64,000 nt of DNA. Source: Salicibibacter cibi. GTDB taxonomy: Bacteria; Bacillota; Bacilli; Bacillales; Marinococcaceae. Below, piece by piece: positions 48,258-57,468 of the stretch. Below the pieces are notes generated by a model, which made no database searches, was not told the DNA's origin, and saw only the letters and a program-made list of their open reading frames with translations. Position numbers and translations under genes: made by a program. Location: NCBI RefSeq assembly GCF_016495865.1, contig NZ_CP054706.1, positions 868,001 to 932,000 of the forward strand, written 5' to 3'. Each line of letters begins with the position of its first letter. Position 1 is the stretch's first letter.

Positions 48258-48932
48258 ATGATTTCATTATTACTCGCGGATGATGACTCCCATCTACGGG
48301 AATTTGTTGGTGGCGATCTTGAAAATGAAGGCTATCGCGTCTATCCGGCTGAAGATGGCGAGGTTGCTTTATCGATCCTTGAAAAAAATAACATCCATTT
48401 GGCCATTGTTGACGTTATGATGCCGAATGTCGATGGTTTCACTTTATGTGAAGACATCCGCTCTTTGTATGATATTCCCGTATTAATGCTGACCGCGAGG
48501 GGAGAACTGGAAGACAAATCAAAAGGATTTGCGGCAGGAACGGATGATTATGTCACAAAGCCATTCGAGCGCAAGGAACTGATTTTTCGTATAAAAGCGT
48601 TGCTTCGCCGCTTTCAGTTTGTGAATCAGGAAACGATCGCGATCGGCGATGTGACGATTGATCGCAGAAGTTTTGAGGTTACGTGTAACGGAAAAACGAT
48701 GATGTTGCCGATGAAAGAATTTGATCTCCTTGCTCAACTGGCGAGTTTTCCGAACCAAACGTTCACACGCGAAATGTTAATTGAAATCATTTGGGGCCGC
48801 GACTTCACGGGGGATGATCGTACCGTCGATGTTCACGTCAAACGATTGCGCGAACGATTTTCGGAAGAGACAGATGCTTTTTCAATCCGGACAATTCGCG
48901 GTGTCGGGTATAAAATGGAGGTTCACCGTTGA
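48258..48932 (+). CDS. hssR: Heme response regulator HssR
   Basis: 224 residues from ATG 48258, 8 nt after GAGGAGG. Receiver domain with acid pocket D8/D9, phospho-acceptor D52 (IVDVMMP) and K101 (TDDYVTKPF); OmpR-type winged helix at the C-terminus (MLPMKEFDLLAQLASFPNQTFTREMLIEIIWG, RTVDVHVKRLRERF). Overall likeness to staphylococcal HssR is strong (EKNNIHLAIVDVMM, YDIPVLMLTARGELEDK, KELIFRIKALLRR). It should activate hrtBA. The stop overlaps hssS. Confidence 0.88.
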   Translation: MISLLLADDDSHLREFVGGDLENEGYRVYPAEDGEVALSILEKNNIHLAIVDVMMPNVDGFTLCEDIRSLYDIPVLMLTARGELEDKSKGFAAGTDDYVTKPFERKELIFRIKALLRRFQFVNQETIAIGDVTIDRRSFEVTCNGKTMMLPMKEFDLLAQLASFPNQTFTREMLIEIIWGRDFTGDDRTVDVHVKRLRERFSEETDAFSIRTIRGVGYKMEVHR

Positions 48933-50311
48933 AAAGTTTTTATGTTCGCATCTTTCTTATTACGTTATCCGTCATGATGATCAGCAGCCTGCTCGCCTTT
49001 TTAATTAGCAATATGTATTACCAAGTTTCATTGAAACCGGAAAATGATGCGCAGATATCGGCTTTAGCCGAGAACATTCAACAGTATGCGGAGCATGAGG
49101 CAGACGGAGCTCCCTCTGTTTATTTTTCCCATGTCGGGGATTTGGGCTATCAACTCGTTTTGTTTGATGAGAATAAAAACATGAGCCAATTTGGAAGTGC
49201 GTTTCGGGATATGGCGTTACCGGAACACGAGATTGAAAACGTTCTTGCCGGCGGACAATACCATGGAGTATCCGAGCAGCCTGCAGGTTTTTTCACGACA
49301 GGTTTTTTTAATAATGAGCTAAGCAACACGATTGGCGTTCCGGTGGAAACGACAGAAGGGACTGGGGCGCTGTTTATTCGGCCGGATCATCAACAGCAAC
49401 TTGGGGAATTTCGCATTTTCCTTGCCGTTTTACTCGGACTAACCGTTGTTTTAAGCTTTCTTTTTGTTGCGTTGGCTGCCCGTAGAATTGTAAAACCGGT
49501 CACTTCTTTAACGGAAGCGACAAAAAAAATTTCCGATGGTTTTTTTGATATTGAATTGAATGTCAAACGCAGAGATGAGATCGGACAGCTTGCCCAACAC
49601 TTCACATCCATGAGCAAAGACCTTCGGCAGCTGGAAGCGATGCGCCAAGAATTTGTCTCCAATGTCTCCCATGAAATTCAGTCTCCACTCTCGACGATTC
49701 GCGGCATCACACAGACACTGCAGCAATCGGAATTGGAAAAGGAACAAAAGCAAAAGTACCTGCAGATCGTAGAAAAAGAAAGCACTCGACTCTCCACATT
49801 AAGCAAACAATTGCTCACGTTGTCTTACTTGGACAACGAAGAGAAAATCATCGATAAACACCCCGTTGATATCCAGCAACAACTCAAGGACATTATGCAA
49901 ACGCTCCGTTTTCATTGGCAGGAGAAGGAATTGTATATTGAAATCAATGGAGCAACGGAAAAGGCGATGGGGGATGCGAACTTACTGTATCAAGTCTGGA
50001 TGAATTTGATGACAAATGCGATTAAATATAGTGACATCGGTGGTGACATCCATATTAACATGCAACGGGTGAATGAAATGGTGAACATTACCATTCAAGA
50101 CTATGGCGTCGGCATGAAACCGGGCGAAGTTGGAAAAGTATTCGAACGTTTTTATAAAGGTGACCAAGTGCGTACGCCGGGAAATGGCAGCACCGGTCTC
50201 GGACTCGCGATCGTGAAAAAAATCATCGACCTCCATAATGGAGAGATCGATGTGGAGAGTAACCCCGAAGAAGGGACAAAAGTGAACGTACGTTTAGAAG
50301 CAGCGAGGTAA
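48929..50311 (+). CDS. hssS: Heme sensor histidine kinase HssS
   Basis: 460 residues. TTG start at 48929, 7 nt after GGAGG and overlapping the hssR stop. Two membrane helices (about 8-30 and 162-184) flank an extracellular sensor domain with GYQLVLFDENKNMSQFGSAFRDM and YHGVSEQPAGFFTTGFFNNEL, a pattern shared with staphylococcal HssS. HAMP domain (185-240), DHp with H248 in SNVSHEIQSPLST, and the ATPase (NAIKYSD, DYGVGM, GNGSTGLGLAIVKKI). It senses heme stress and phosphorylates HssR. Confidence 0.88.
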   Translation: MKSFYVRIFLITLSVMMISSLLAFLISNMYYQVSLKPENDAQISALAENIQQYAEHEADGAPSVYFSHVGDLGYQLVLFDENKNMSQFGSAFRDMALPEHEIENVLAGGQYHGVSEQPAGFFTTGFFNNELSNTIGVPVETTEGTGALFIRPDHQQQLGEFRIFLAVLLGLTVVLSFLFVALAARRIVKPVTSLTEATKKISDGFFDIELNVKRRDEIGQLAQHFTSMSKDLRQLEAMRQEFVSNVSHEIQSPLSTIRGITQTLQQSELEKEQKQKYLQIVEKESTRLSTLSKQLLTLSYLDNEEKIIDKHPVDIQQQLKDIMQTLRFHWQEKELYIEINGATEKAMGDANLLYQVWMNLMTNAIKYSDIGGDIHINMQRVNEMVNITIQDYGVGMKPGEVGKVFERFYKGDQVRTPGNGSTGLGLAIVKKIIDLHNGEIDVESNPEEGTKVNVRLEAAR

Positions 50312-50317
50312 CGTTCG

Positions 50318-51481
50318 TCAATCCTGACCCAGAGGCGTTAATTTTCCGGCCGGTTTCCGAAAAGAATAAAGCGCAAAACCGAGCGCCAGTATCACAAGCA
50401 AGCTCCCGGCCCATGCGGTGGCTTCCACGGATGTTTGCTGGACGACAAGCCCACCGAACCCGGATCCGGTTGCGATCCCGAACTGCAAGGCGGACGTGTT
50501 CACACTTTGTTGGATATCCGATGTTTCCGGCGCTGTTTGAATTAGGTAGCTTTGCTGCGCAGGCGCGATGGACCAACTTAACATTCCCCAGATGACAAGC
50601 ACGAGGGGAAAAAGCATGGATGAAGTGGAGATCGGCAGGAGTAACAATATGACCGCGAACAAGCTAATAAAAGAAATCACGGTCCGTTGCGGACCAACCC
50701 GGTCTGTTAACCACCCACCGACACCGCCCCCGGTGACTGCGGATATCCCAAATACGAAAAAGGCGACGCTTACCCAAAACGGTTCCAACTGCATGGTTGA
50801 TTCCAGAAACGGGGCAAAATACCCATAAAGCGTGTAATGGCCGGCAAGGATCAATAATGTGACGATGTGGGCACTGAAGATTTTTTTACTTTTCAATGAT
50901 GTCATTTGTTGGCGTAAAGAGGTGACATGATCAGGTTTGATTGGTTCCAGAAAATAAAAAATGATGATACCCGCGACCAAGGTTAGCAGCGCGATTAATA
51001 GAAAGAGCATCCGCCACCCAAACATATCGCCGATCAATACGCCGATCGGAACACCCAATACGAGGGAAGAGCTCACGCCCATCGTAATGATCCCGATGCT
51101 GCGGGAACGATACGCAGGTTTGACGATTTTCGGCGCGATCGTAAGCGACAGAACGATGATTAAAGAAGCACTCATCGCCGTTATCACTCGAGCGACAATC
51201 AGCATTTCAAAATTTGGGCTTACGTAAGCAAGGAGGTTTGCGAAAAAGAAAACGGCAAGCGAGCTTAAATATAAACGTTTGCGCTCGATTTTTGATGTGA
51301 GAGACAGCAACACAGGGCCAGATATGGCAAAAATGAGGGCAAAAATGGTGATCAGTTGGCCGGCCGCCGCAACGGAAACGTTTAGATCTTCGGCGATCAA
51401 CGGCAATATTCCCCCTATAATCAATTCAACCATGCCGACGACGAATGCTGATACGGCAAGGACAAAAACACGAAAATTCAT
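50318..51481 (-). CDS. MFS transporter, DHA1 (AraJ/YdhP-like)
   Basis: 387 residues, about twelve membrane helices. TM1-2 carry AFVVGMVELIIGGILPLIAEDLNVS, typical of the drug:H+ antiporter-1 group; the loop SLTSKIERKRLYL and the GVSSSLVLGVPIGVLIGDMFGWRMLF antiporter motif are present. It ends 6 bp from hssS in convergent orientation with no terminator between. Substrate unknown; export of a drug, sugar or amino acid derivative is possible. Confidence 0.87.
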   Translation of the reverse strand: MNFRVFVLAVSAFVVGMVELIIGGILPLIAEDLNVSVAAAGQLITIFALIFAISGPVLLSLTSKIERKRLYLSSLAVFFFANLLAYVSPNFEMLIVARVITAMSASLIIVLSLTIAPKIVKPAYRSRSIGIITMGVSSSLVLGVPIGVLIGDMFGWRMLFLLIALLTLVAGIIIFYFLEPIKPDHVTSLRQQMTSLKSKKIFSAHIVTLLILAGHYTLYGYFAPFLESTMQLEPFWVSVAFFVFGISAVTGGGVGGWLTDRVGPQRTVISFISLFAVILLLLPISTSSMLFPLVLVIWGMLSWSIAPAQQSYLIQTAPETSDIQQSVNTSALQFGIATGSGFGGLVVQQTSVEATAWAGSLLVILALGFALYSFRKPAGKLTPLGQD

Positions 51482-51626
51482 GATGCAAGACCTCTTTTTC
51501 CATGTTGATAACTGCTCTATTTTAACGTAAGCAGCAGATGACTACAACATATCAAGGTTTTACAATGAATTTTAGAGGGTACTTTTACAGTAGGGAAATT
51601 TCCACGATGAACAGGAGAGTGTGACA

Positions 51627-52634
51627 ATGAAAGCAGTTGGATTTTTTGAAAGCCTTCCCATTACGGATGAAAAGAGTCTGCAAGATGTGGAAGTGGAAAA
51701 ACCAAAAGCAATGGGTAAAGATATACTTGTTCGCGTGCAGGCGATTTCGGTGAACCCTGTGGACACGAAACAAAGACGCGGTGCCCCTCCGGCTGGTTCG
51801 GAGCCGAAAATTCTCGGATGGGATGTCGCCGGCGTTATTGAAGAAGTCGGTAACGATGTAGAACTTTTTTCGGTTGGCGATAAGGTTTTTTATGCGGGAA
51901 GCGTGACAAGGCAAGGAGGCAATAGCGACTATCACTTGGTCGATGAACGAATCGTCGGTCAAAAGCCCGAAAGCTTGGACTTTGCAGAAGCTGCCGCATT
52001 GCCGCTTACGACGATTACTGCTTGGGAAGCATTGTTTGAGCGCATGAATCTTTCGATCGATCCGTCCGCCAATAAAGGGAAAAGCATCTTGATTATCGGT
52101 GCCGCCGGCGGGGTCGGTTCGATTGCCGTGCAACTTGCGAAATTGGCAGGCTTATACGTCATCGGGACAGCTTCTCGAAAAGAAACCGCCAATTGGGCAA
52201 AGGACACCGGCGCCGACAAAATAATTAGCCATTACGAGGCATTCCGTCAGCAACTGGAAGCGAACGTCGATTACATTTTTTGCTTGAACAATACCGATCA
52301 ACATTGGGAAAACATGGGGGAAGTTTTAGCACCGCAAGGCCATATCGTAAGTATTGTCGAAGCCGAAAAAAACCAAGACCTTAATGTACTTAAAAATAAA
52401 AGTGCTTCTTTTTCCTATGAGTTTATGTTTACGCGTTCGATGTTCGAGACGGATGACATGATCGAACAGTACCTCCTTTTAAACGAAGTCAGTAAGTTGG
52501 TTGACGAAGGGAAAATCCACACGACCTTAACGGATCGCGGGGGACCGATCAATGCTGAAAATCTTCGCGCTGCCCATGAAAAAATTGAAAGCGGGAAAAC
52601 GATCGGAAAAATTGTAGTGGAGAATGATGAATAG
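51627..52634 (+). CDS. Zinc-type alcohol dehydrogenase-like quinone oxidoreductase
   Basis: 335 residues from ATG 51627 (MKAVGFFES); the GTG at 51621 is too near the AGGAG. MDR-superfamily with a GroES-like N-terminal domain and a Rossmann domain ILIIGAAGGVGSIAVQLAKLAG (about 152-173). The zinc-ligand Cys/His of true alcohol dehydrogenases are not evident (VNPVDTKQRRGAPP takes the place), so it belongs with the zinc-independent YogA/QorA-type reductases using NADPH. Natural substrate unknown. Followed after 29 bp by lhgO; the two may share a transcript. Confidence 0.88.
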   Translation: MKAVGFFESLPITDEKSLQDVEVEKPKAMGKDILVRVQAISVNPVDTKQRRGAPPAGSEPKILGWDVAGVIEEVGNDVELFSVGDKVFYAGSVTRQGGNSDYHLVDERIVGQKPESLDFAEAAALPLTTITAWEALFERMNLSIDPSANKGKSILIIGAAGGVGSIAVQLAKLAGLYVIGTASRKETANWAKDTGADKIISHYEAFRQQLEANVDYIFCLNNTDQHWENMGEVLAPQGHIVSIVEAEKNQDLNVLKNKSASFSYEFMFTRSMFETDDMIEQYLLLNEVSKLVDEGKIHTTLTDRGGPINAENLRAAHEKIESGKTIGKIVVENDE

Positions 52635-52663
52635 ATCTGTGTGAAAGTCGGGAGGAACGGCAA

Positions 52664-53845
52664 ATGTACGATTACATCATTATCGGCGGTGGTATCGTAG
52701 GTCTTTCGGTGAGCAAAGCCATTCATGATCGGCAACCGAAAGCAAAAATACTTATTTTGGAAAAAGAAAAGGAGGTTGCCGCGCATCAAACCGGTCATAA
52801 TAGCGGTGTGATTCACTCCGGCATTTATTATAAACCGGGAAGTCTGAAAGCAAAATTTGCAACGGCAGGCAATCAATCGATGAAAGATTTTTGTCGTACG
52901 TACGGCATTCTTTTTGAAACATGCGGCAAAGTGATTGTTGCGACCAGGCAAGAAGAGATTCCAGTTATGGAACGATTATATGAACGCGGGCATCAAAATG
53001 GGCTGGCCGTCGAAAAGTTGAATAGAGAGGAACTGGAGAAAGTAGAACCCCACGTTCATGGATTAGCCGCTCTTCGTGTACCGAGTGCCGGTATCGTTGA
53101 TTTTAAAAGGGTGACAGAAACACTCGCAGGAATCGCCGAAAAAAAGGGCGGCCATGTGCAATTGGGTGCAGAAGTTACCGGTATCACCGAAAAAGCAGAT
53201 CATGTACGTGTGGATACATCGAAAGGTTCTTTTAGCGGAACATTTATGGTTAATTGCGCCGGTCTGCATAGCGATCGTGTCGCCCGCTTGGCTGGGTATC
53301 ATACGGATGTGAAAATCGTGCCATTTCGCGGGGAATATTACAAGTTAAGAGCTGACAGGCGCTCTCTAGTTAATCATTTAGTCTACCCTGTCCCGAATCC
53401 CGATTTTCCTTTTCTGGGGGTACATTTTACGCGGATGGTCAACGGGGAAGTGGAAGCCGGGCCGAATGCCGTTCCCGGATTAAAACGGGAAGGGTATCGG
53501 AAGCGGGACGCGAGCCTTCGCGATACGACTGAGCTCCTTACGTATGAAGGTTTTTGGCGAATTGCCCGGCAATATGCGAAAACCGGCATGAACGAAATGG
53601 CGCGGTCGTTTAGCAAGCGTACATTTGTAAAAGGTTTGCAGAAGTTGGTCCCCGGCGTGCGAGCGGAAGATATTGTCCCTGCTCCTGCCGGAGTTAGAGC
53701 CCAGGCTTTATCCAGCGACGGGCAGCTGATTGACGACTTCATGTTTATCAAAGGGAAAAGAAGCCTGCACGTTTGCAATGCCCCTTCCCCGGCCGCTACC
53801 GCGTCGTTGGAGATCGGGAAGGAAATCGTGAGGCAACTGGATTGA
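52664..53845 (+). CDS. lhgO: L-2-hydroxyglutarate oxidase
   Basis: 393 residues, RBS GGGAGGA. FAD-dependent DAO fold: IIIGGGIVGLSVSKAI (about 5-20), ILILEKEKEVAAHQTGHNSGVIHSGIYYKPGS, the LhgO signature with GHNSGVIHSG and YYKPGSLKA, and C-terminal VPAPAGVRAQAL. It oxidises L-2-hydroxyglutarate to 2-oxoglutarate, a metabolite repair reaction, passing electrons to the membrane quinone pool or oxygen. It ends at a good terminator. Confidence 0.92.
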   Translation: MYDYIIIGGGIVGLSVSKAIHDRQPKAKILILEKEKEVAAHQTGHNSGVIHSGIYYKPGSLKAKFATAGNQSMKDFCRTYGILFETCGKVIVATRQEEIPVMERLYERGHQNGLAVEKLNREELEKVEPHVHGLAALRVPSAGIVDFKRVTETLAGIAEKKGGHVQLGAEVTGITEKADHVRVDTSKGSFSGTFMVNCAGLHSDRVARLAGYHTDVKIVPFRGEYYKLRADRRSLVNHLVYPVPNPDFPFLGVHFTRMVNGEVEAGPNAVPGLKREGYRKRDASLRDTTELLTYEGFWRIARQYAKTGMNEMARSFSKRTFVKGLQKLVPGVRAEDIVPAPAGVRAQALSSDGQLIDDFMFIKGKRSLHVCNAPSPAATASLEIGKEIVRQLD

Positions 53846-53851
53846 TTTTTT

Positions 53852-53884
53852 GCAGAGTATCTGTTGATGCTCTGCTTTTTTTAT
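53852..53884 (+). terminator. Terminator after lhgO
   Basis: GCAGAGTATC-TGTT-GATGCTCTGC, 10 bp with one G-T pair, followed by TTTTTTT. Confidence 0.85.
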
Positions 53885-53912
53885 TGACATACATTATATA
53901 TCATATTAATAT
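53884..53912 (+). promoter_or_regulatory. Promoter and AT-rich operator of the padR gene
   Basis: TTGACA (53884-53889), 17-bp spacer, TAATAT (53907-53912). The spacer and -10 contain ATATATCATATTAATATATAT, an imperfect palindrome of the kind bound by PadR regulators, which suggests autorepression. Confidence 0.6.
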
Positions 53913-53938
53913 ATATCAAAAAGATATAGGTGATCAAA

Positions 53939-54487
53939 ATGAAAACGGAACCCAAGTACATTATTTTAGGGATTTTAACGACGGATTGTCGCACGGGATA
54001 TGAAATAAAGAAGCTAATGGACCAAAGTTTTCAGCATTTTTGGAAACTAAGTTACGGACAAATTTATCCAACGTTGAAAAAAATCGTACAGGAAGGATTA
54101 GCAGAAGCGCATGATATACAACAGGAAGGAGCGCCGAATCGCAAGGAATATCACCTCACGGAGTTAGGAAGGGAAGAACTTCATCAGTGGCTCCATGCAC
54201 CTGTAGAGGAATTGGCCACCCATCGTAATGAATTGCTTGCGAAACTGTTCTTTGCCCGTCATTTGCCTACGTCGGTGACGATTCAACATTTGCAGCAGTA
54301 TGAGGAACGATTAAAAGCACAACGAGAGGTCTATCAAAATATGAAAAAAGGGCTCTATGCGTCTGAAAGCGAGAAAGCCGATGTCGATTATTGGGTGTTC
54401 ACGTTGAATTGCGGCATTAAAACCACATCAGCAGCTATTGACTGGTGTGCAGAAACGATTGAATTATTGGAAAGAGGAGGGCATTGA
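53939..54487 (+). CDS. PadR family transcriptional regulator
   Basis: 182 residues from ATG 53939, 5 nt after AGGTGA. N-terminal winged helix: YIILGILTTDCRTGYEIKKLM (about 6-26), LSYGQIYPTLKKIVQEGLAEAH with the wing EGAPNRKEYHLTELGREELHQWL. The C-terminal half is the dimer coiled coil (Vir_act_alpha_C region, RLKAQREVYQNMKKG). PadR proteins repress efflux or detoxification genes next to them. Its stop overlaps the start of the next membrane-protein gene (TGATG). Confidence 0.92.
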   Translation: MKTEPKYIILGILTTDCRTGYEIKKLMDQSFQHFWKLSYGQIYPTLKKIVQEGLAEAHDIQQEGAPNRKEYHLTELGREELHQWLHAPVEELATHRNELLAKLFFARHLPTSVTIQHLQQYEERLKAQREVYQNMKKGLYASESEKADVDYWVFTLNCGIKTTSAAIDWCAETIELLERGGH

Positions 54488-55187
54488 TGTTTTCGTTTTC
54501 ATTGGTTCTTCATGTTGTCGCGGGCTTCGTGGCATTGTTTACGTTATGGATGCCGTTGTTTTTTCGAAAGGGCAGCAAGCGCCACCGCTTTACCGGATGG
54601 ATTTTCACAACAAGTATGTTCATCATCAGTGGAACCTCCGTTCATCTGGCCTTGTACAGAATCTGGTTCGATCCGTATTTGACAGCAGACATTTTTCATT
54701 TTCACTTTTTCTGATTTTCATTGCAATCTTAAGTTTTTCCACGGCCATGTACGGATTACGGGTGTTAAAATTTAAAAATCATAGTGGGAAACACCGGCAA
54801 GGACTTGATTGGTTGATTCCGGCCACTCTGTTAGTGAGCGCGGTTTTTATGAGCATTTATGGTTTTATACTTGCCGATTCTTTGCTCACCTGGTTTCCAT
54901 CGCTGGGGGTTTTTTTGGCGTTATCTCAAATGGTTTATTGGTGGCGACAACCCCGTTTTCGAAAGAGTTGGGTCGTTGAACATCTGAACGGTATGCTCAG
55001 CTGTGGGATTGCGACGATAACGGCGTTTGTTGTATTTGGGGCGTCGCGCATGTTTGCCCTCGATGAAGCGCCTATTTGGTTATGGTTCACACCAGCGATA
55101 GTGATCACACCGTTGATTTTCTATTTTTCGGTCAAAGAGCAACGCAAATGGCAGAAAAAGAACATGGATAAACCGAAAGCCGTATGA
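54487..55187 (+). pseudogene. Membrane protein gene with a frameshift
   Basis: ATG 54487 overlaps the padR stop. Frame 1 encodes SLVLHVVAGFVALFTLWMP, then RHRFTGWIFTTSMFIISGTS and ends at TGA 54712-54714 in TTTTTCTGA. The downstream frame, shifted by -1, continues LFLIFIAILSFSTAMYGLRV through WLIPATLLVSAVFMSIYGF to 55187 with four more membrane helices. Joined they give a seven-TM protein of about 232 residues like DUF2306-type proteins. A one-base loss in the T5 run near 54707-54712 explains it; a sequencing error or ribosomal slippage are alternatives. Confidence 0.7.
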
Positions 55188-55284
55188 TCTTTTTTCCATT
55201 GTTCGTGTTTTCATAGGTTTCGCCTCTGTACTCATGCTACAATCTATATAAAGGATGGTCTGAACATAGAGGAGGAACCTCAAC

Positions 55285-56241
55285 TTGAATCATTATGCTG
55301 AAAAAATACGCGATATCATAGATACAGTAGAAAAAGTGGTTGTCGGAAAGCGGCAAGCGATCACATTAACATTAACCGCGTTGCTCGCCCGCAGGCATGT
55401 GCTCATCGAGGATGTTCCCGGGGTGGGGAAAACGATGCTCGTAAGGGCGATGGCACGTGCGACGGGGGCAGACTTCAAACGGATTCAATTCACCCCTGAC
55501 TTACTTCCTTCAGATGTAACAGGGGTCTCTATCTATAACCAACATACAAGAGAGTTTGAATTTCGGTCGGGTCCGGTGATGAGTCATATTTTGCTTGCAG
55601 ATGAAATAAACCGGACATCGCCGAAAACACAGTCTGCACTTTTGGAAGCAATGGAAGAAGGCAATGTGACCGTCGATGGATACACGCACGAGTTATATGA
55701 GCCTTTTTTTGTCATGGCGACACAGAATCCGATTGAGCATGGAGGGACCTATCCGTTACCTGAAGCGCAGTTGGACCGCTTTTTATTTCGGATTACGATC
55801 GGTTATCCGAACCAAAGGGAAGAGCTAGACATGTTGGAACGTATGGAATATGGCCATCCCATTGACGAACTGTCGGCAGTTGTTGATATACGGGATGTCC
55901 AACAGATGCAAAGAGAAGTGCCGAGCGTATTTGTAAGTGAGGCGGTTAAACAATACATCGTTGCTATTGTCCGTGAAACGAGAAACCTCGATCAGGTGGA
56001 ACTTGGCGTCAGTCCGAGAGGTACGATTGCACTGTTGCGTGCCGCCCAAAGCTATGCGTATGTACAAGGGGTGCCATACGTTCGCCCGGATGATGTGAAA
56101 TTGTTGGCACCGTATGTTCTGGGGCACAGATTAATTTTGGAAAGTGACGTTCTCGCTCCTCAAGGACAAGCGCAAGTGCTGATCGAGCGCATGCTCACTC
56201 GGATCGCTGTGCCGGCGACAAGAAAGGATACAGTACGATGA
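55285..56241 (+). CDS. yeaC: MoxR-family AAA+ ATPase (YeaC-like)
   Basis: 318 residues. TTG start at 55285, 9 nt after AGGAGGA. Walker A VPGVGKT (44-50), Walker B LLADEINRTSPKTQSALLEAMEE (about 110), sensor ATQNPIEHGGTYPLPEAQLDRF. MoxR ATPases act as chaperones that mature or insert cofactors in partner complexes; here the partners are the following DUF58 and transglutaminase-like proteins. Stop and start of the next gene overlap (ATGA). The yeaC-yeaD-yebA-guaA order matches B. subtilis. Confidence 0.92.
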   Translation: MNHYAEKIRDIIDTVEKVVVGKRQAITLTLTALLARRHVLIEDVPGVGKTMLVRAMARATGADFKRIQFTPDLLPSDVTGVSIYNQHTREFEFRSGPVMSHILLADEINRTSPKTQSALLEAMEEGNVTVDGYTHELYEPFFVMATQNPIEHGGTYPLPEAQLDRFLFRITIGYPNQREELDMLERMEYGHPIDELSAVVDIRDVQQMQREVPSVFVSEAVKQYIVAIVRETRNLDQVELGVSPRGTIALLRAAQSYAYVQGVPYVRPDDVKLLAPYVLGHRLILESDVLAPQGQAQVLIERMLTRIAVPATRKDTVR

Positions 56242-57395
56242 AACGTAGATGGCGGCAGGCAGGACGTATGATTGCCGTACTTTTTCTGCTCGCGATCCTT
56301 TTTTGGTATGCGATGGTCCAGGGCGGTTTTGTGAGCTGGTTTCTTTTTTATAGCGTATCCGCATTATTGTTAGCGGGATTTGCGATGGCTGCTTTCCCCC
56401 TTCGCTTTTTGCGCGCGGAACGTTCAATGACACGTCGGCATCTATCCCAAGGGGAAACGGTTAAGGTGCAAGTAAGTATTTATAAAACGAGTCGCTGGCC
56501 ATGTTTTTTTGTCGGGATTCGTGACCTTGTTCCCCATGGACTAATACTTGAAAGCGACTCGAATGCCTTCTTTTTCATGATGTTTTCACGGGAAAAAATC
56601 TACAGTTATCTTGTGAAAGCAAACAAACGCGGCGCATATACGTATGATGTTGTACATGTGGAAAGTGGAGATCCGTTTGGTTTTTTTAAAAGTGAAAAGT
56701 ATCTATCTGCGGCGAGTGAAATGCTCGTGTATCCCCGTATCAAAGCCTTGCCTTTCAATCTTCAAAATGAGCGGGGGCAAAGAGCGAATACCGACCGCGT
56801 TGGCGCTAAAAGGATTAACCATGAGGAAACATCCAATTTTTCCGGTGTCCGTGAATATGTTGCGGGTGATCGTTTATCAAGCATCGATTGGAAAGTTTCT
56901 GCCCGTCTCGGAAGCCTGGCAACGAAAGAATTTGATATGGAAGAAGGGAAAGGGTTCACGATTTTACTCGATACACGAGCCGAAAGTGGACAAAGTTTTG
57001 AAGCGGCTGTCGAATGGGCGGCTGCCAGTGTAAATGGCGTGTTTGAAAAGCACTCACGTTTAAATTTTGCCGCTTTAGGCGCAAAACCCGTCGTTTCGCC
57101 AATTGGAAATGACCGCGCCCATATGCGCCAAGTGATGAAGGAACTCGCGAAAATTGAGCCCTCATTGCCGGGGGGTTCGGGGGGAGCTCTGAGTGAAAGG
57201 GCGCCTTTGCCGAATACGTTCCGTTTTTTACAAACGATCATCTATGCAGTGCCCGAAATGAACACTGCAACATTGCAAGAAATCAAGCATTTGCAGCAAC
57301 GTGGACTCAATATTCTTGTTTTGTATCATGAGCAGGAGGCTTTTCATTTTCCTTTGAAACGACGTGGGACTCAATCATTCGCAATGCCGGGATAA
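56238..57395 (+). CDS. yeaD: DUF58 domain protein (YeaD-like)
   Basis: 385 residues. Two N-terminal membrane helices (about 10-50) precede a beta-rich region and the DUF58/vWA-like core with GDRLSSIDWKVSARLGSLATKEFD (about 213-236), the family hallmark. The C-terminal half contains a MIDAS-poor vWA fold (FTILLDTRAESGQSFEAAVEW). It is expected to work with the MoxR ATPase upstream. Its end runs into the leader of the next gene. Confidence 0.9.
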   Translation: MKRRWRQAGRMIAVLFLLAILFWYAMVQGGFVSWFLFYSVSALLLAGFAMAAFPLRFLRAERSMTRRHLSQGETVKVQVSIYKTSRWPCFFVGIRDLVPHGLILESDSNAFFFMMFSREKIYSYLVKANKRGAYTYDVVHVESGDPFGFFKSEKYLSAASEMLVYPRIKALPFNLQNERGQRANTDRVGAKRINHEETSNFSGVREYVAGDRLSSIDWKVSARLGSLATKEFDMEEGKGFTILLDTRAESGQSFEAAVEWAAASVNGVFEKHSRLNFAALGAKPVVSPIGNDRAHMRQVMKELAKIEPSLPGGSGGALSERAPLPNTFRFLQTIIYAVPEMNTATLQEIKHLQQRGLNILVLYHEQEAFHFPLKRRGTQSFAMPG

Positions 57396-57468
57396 AGTGA
57401 AACTTCCATCAGCGGTGGGGTTCTATGATGGTTCGAGCGCTTACCACCGGGATAAAAGAAGGAAGGAG

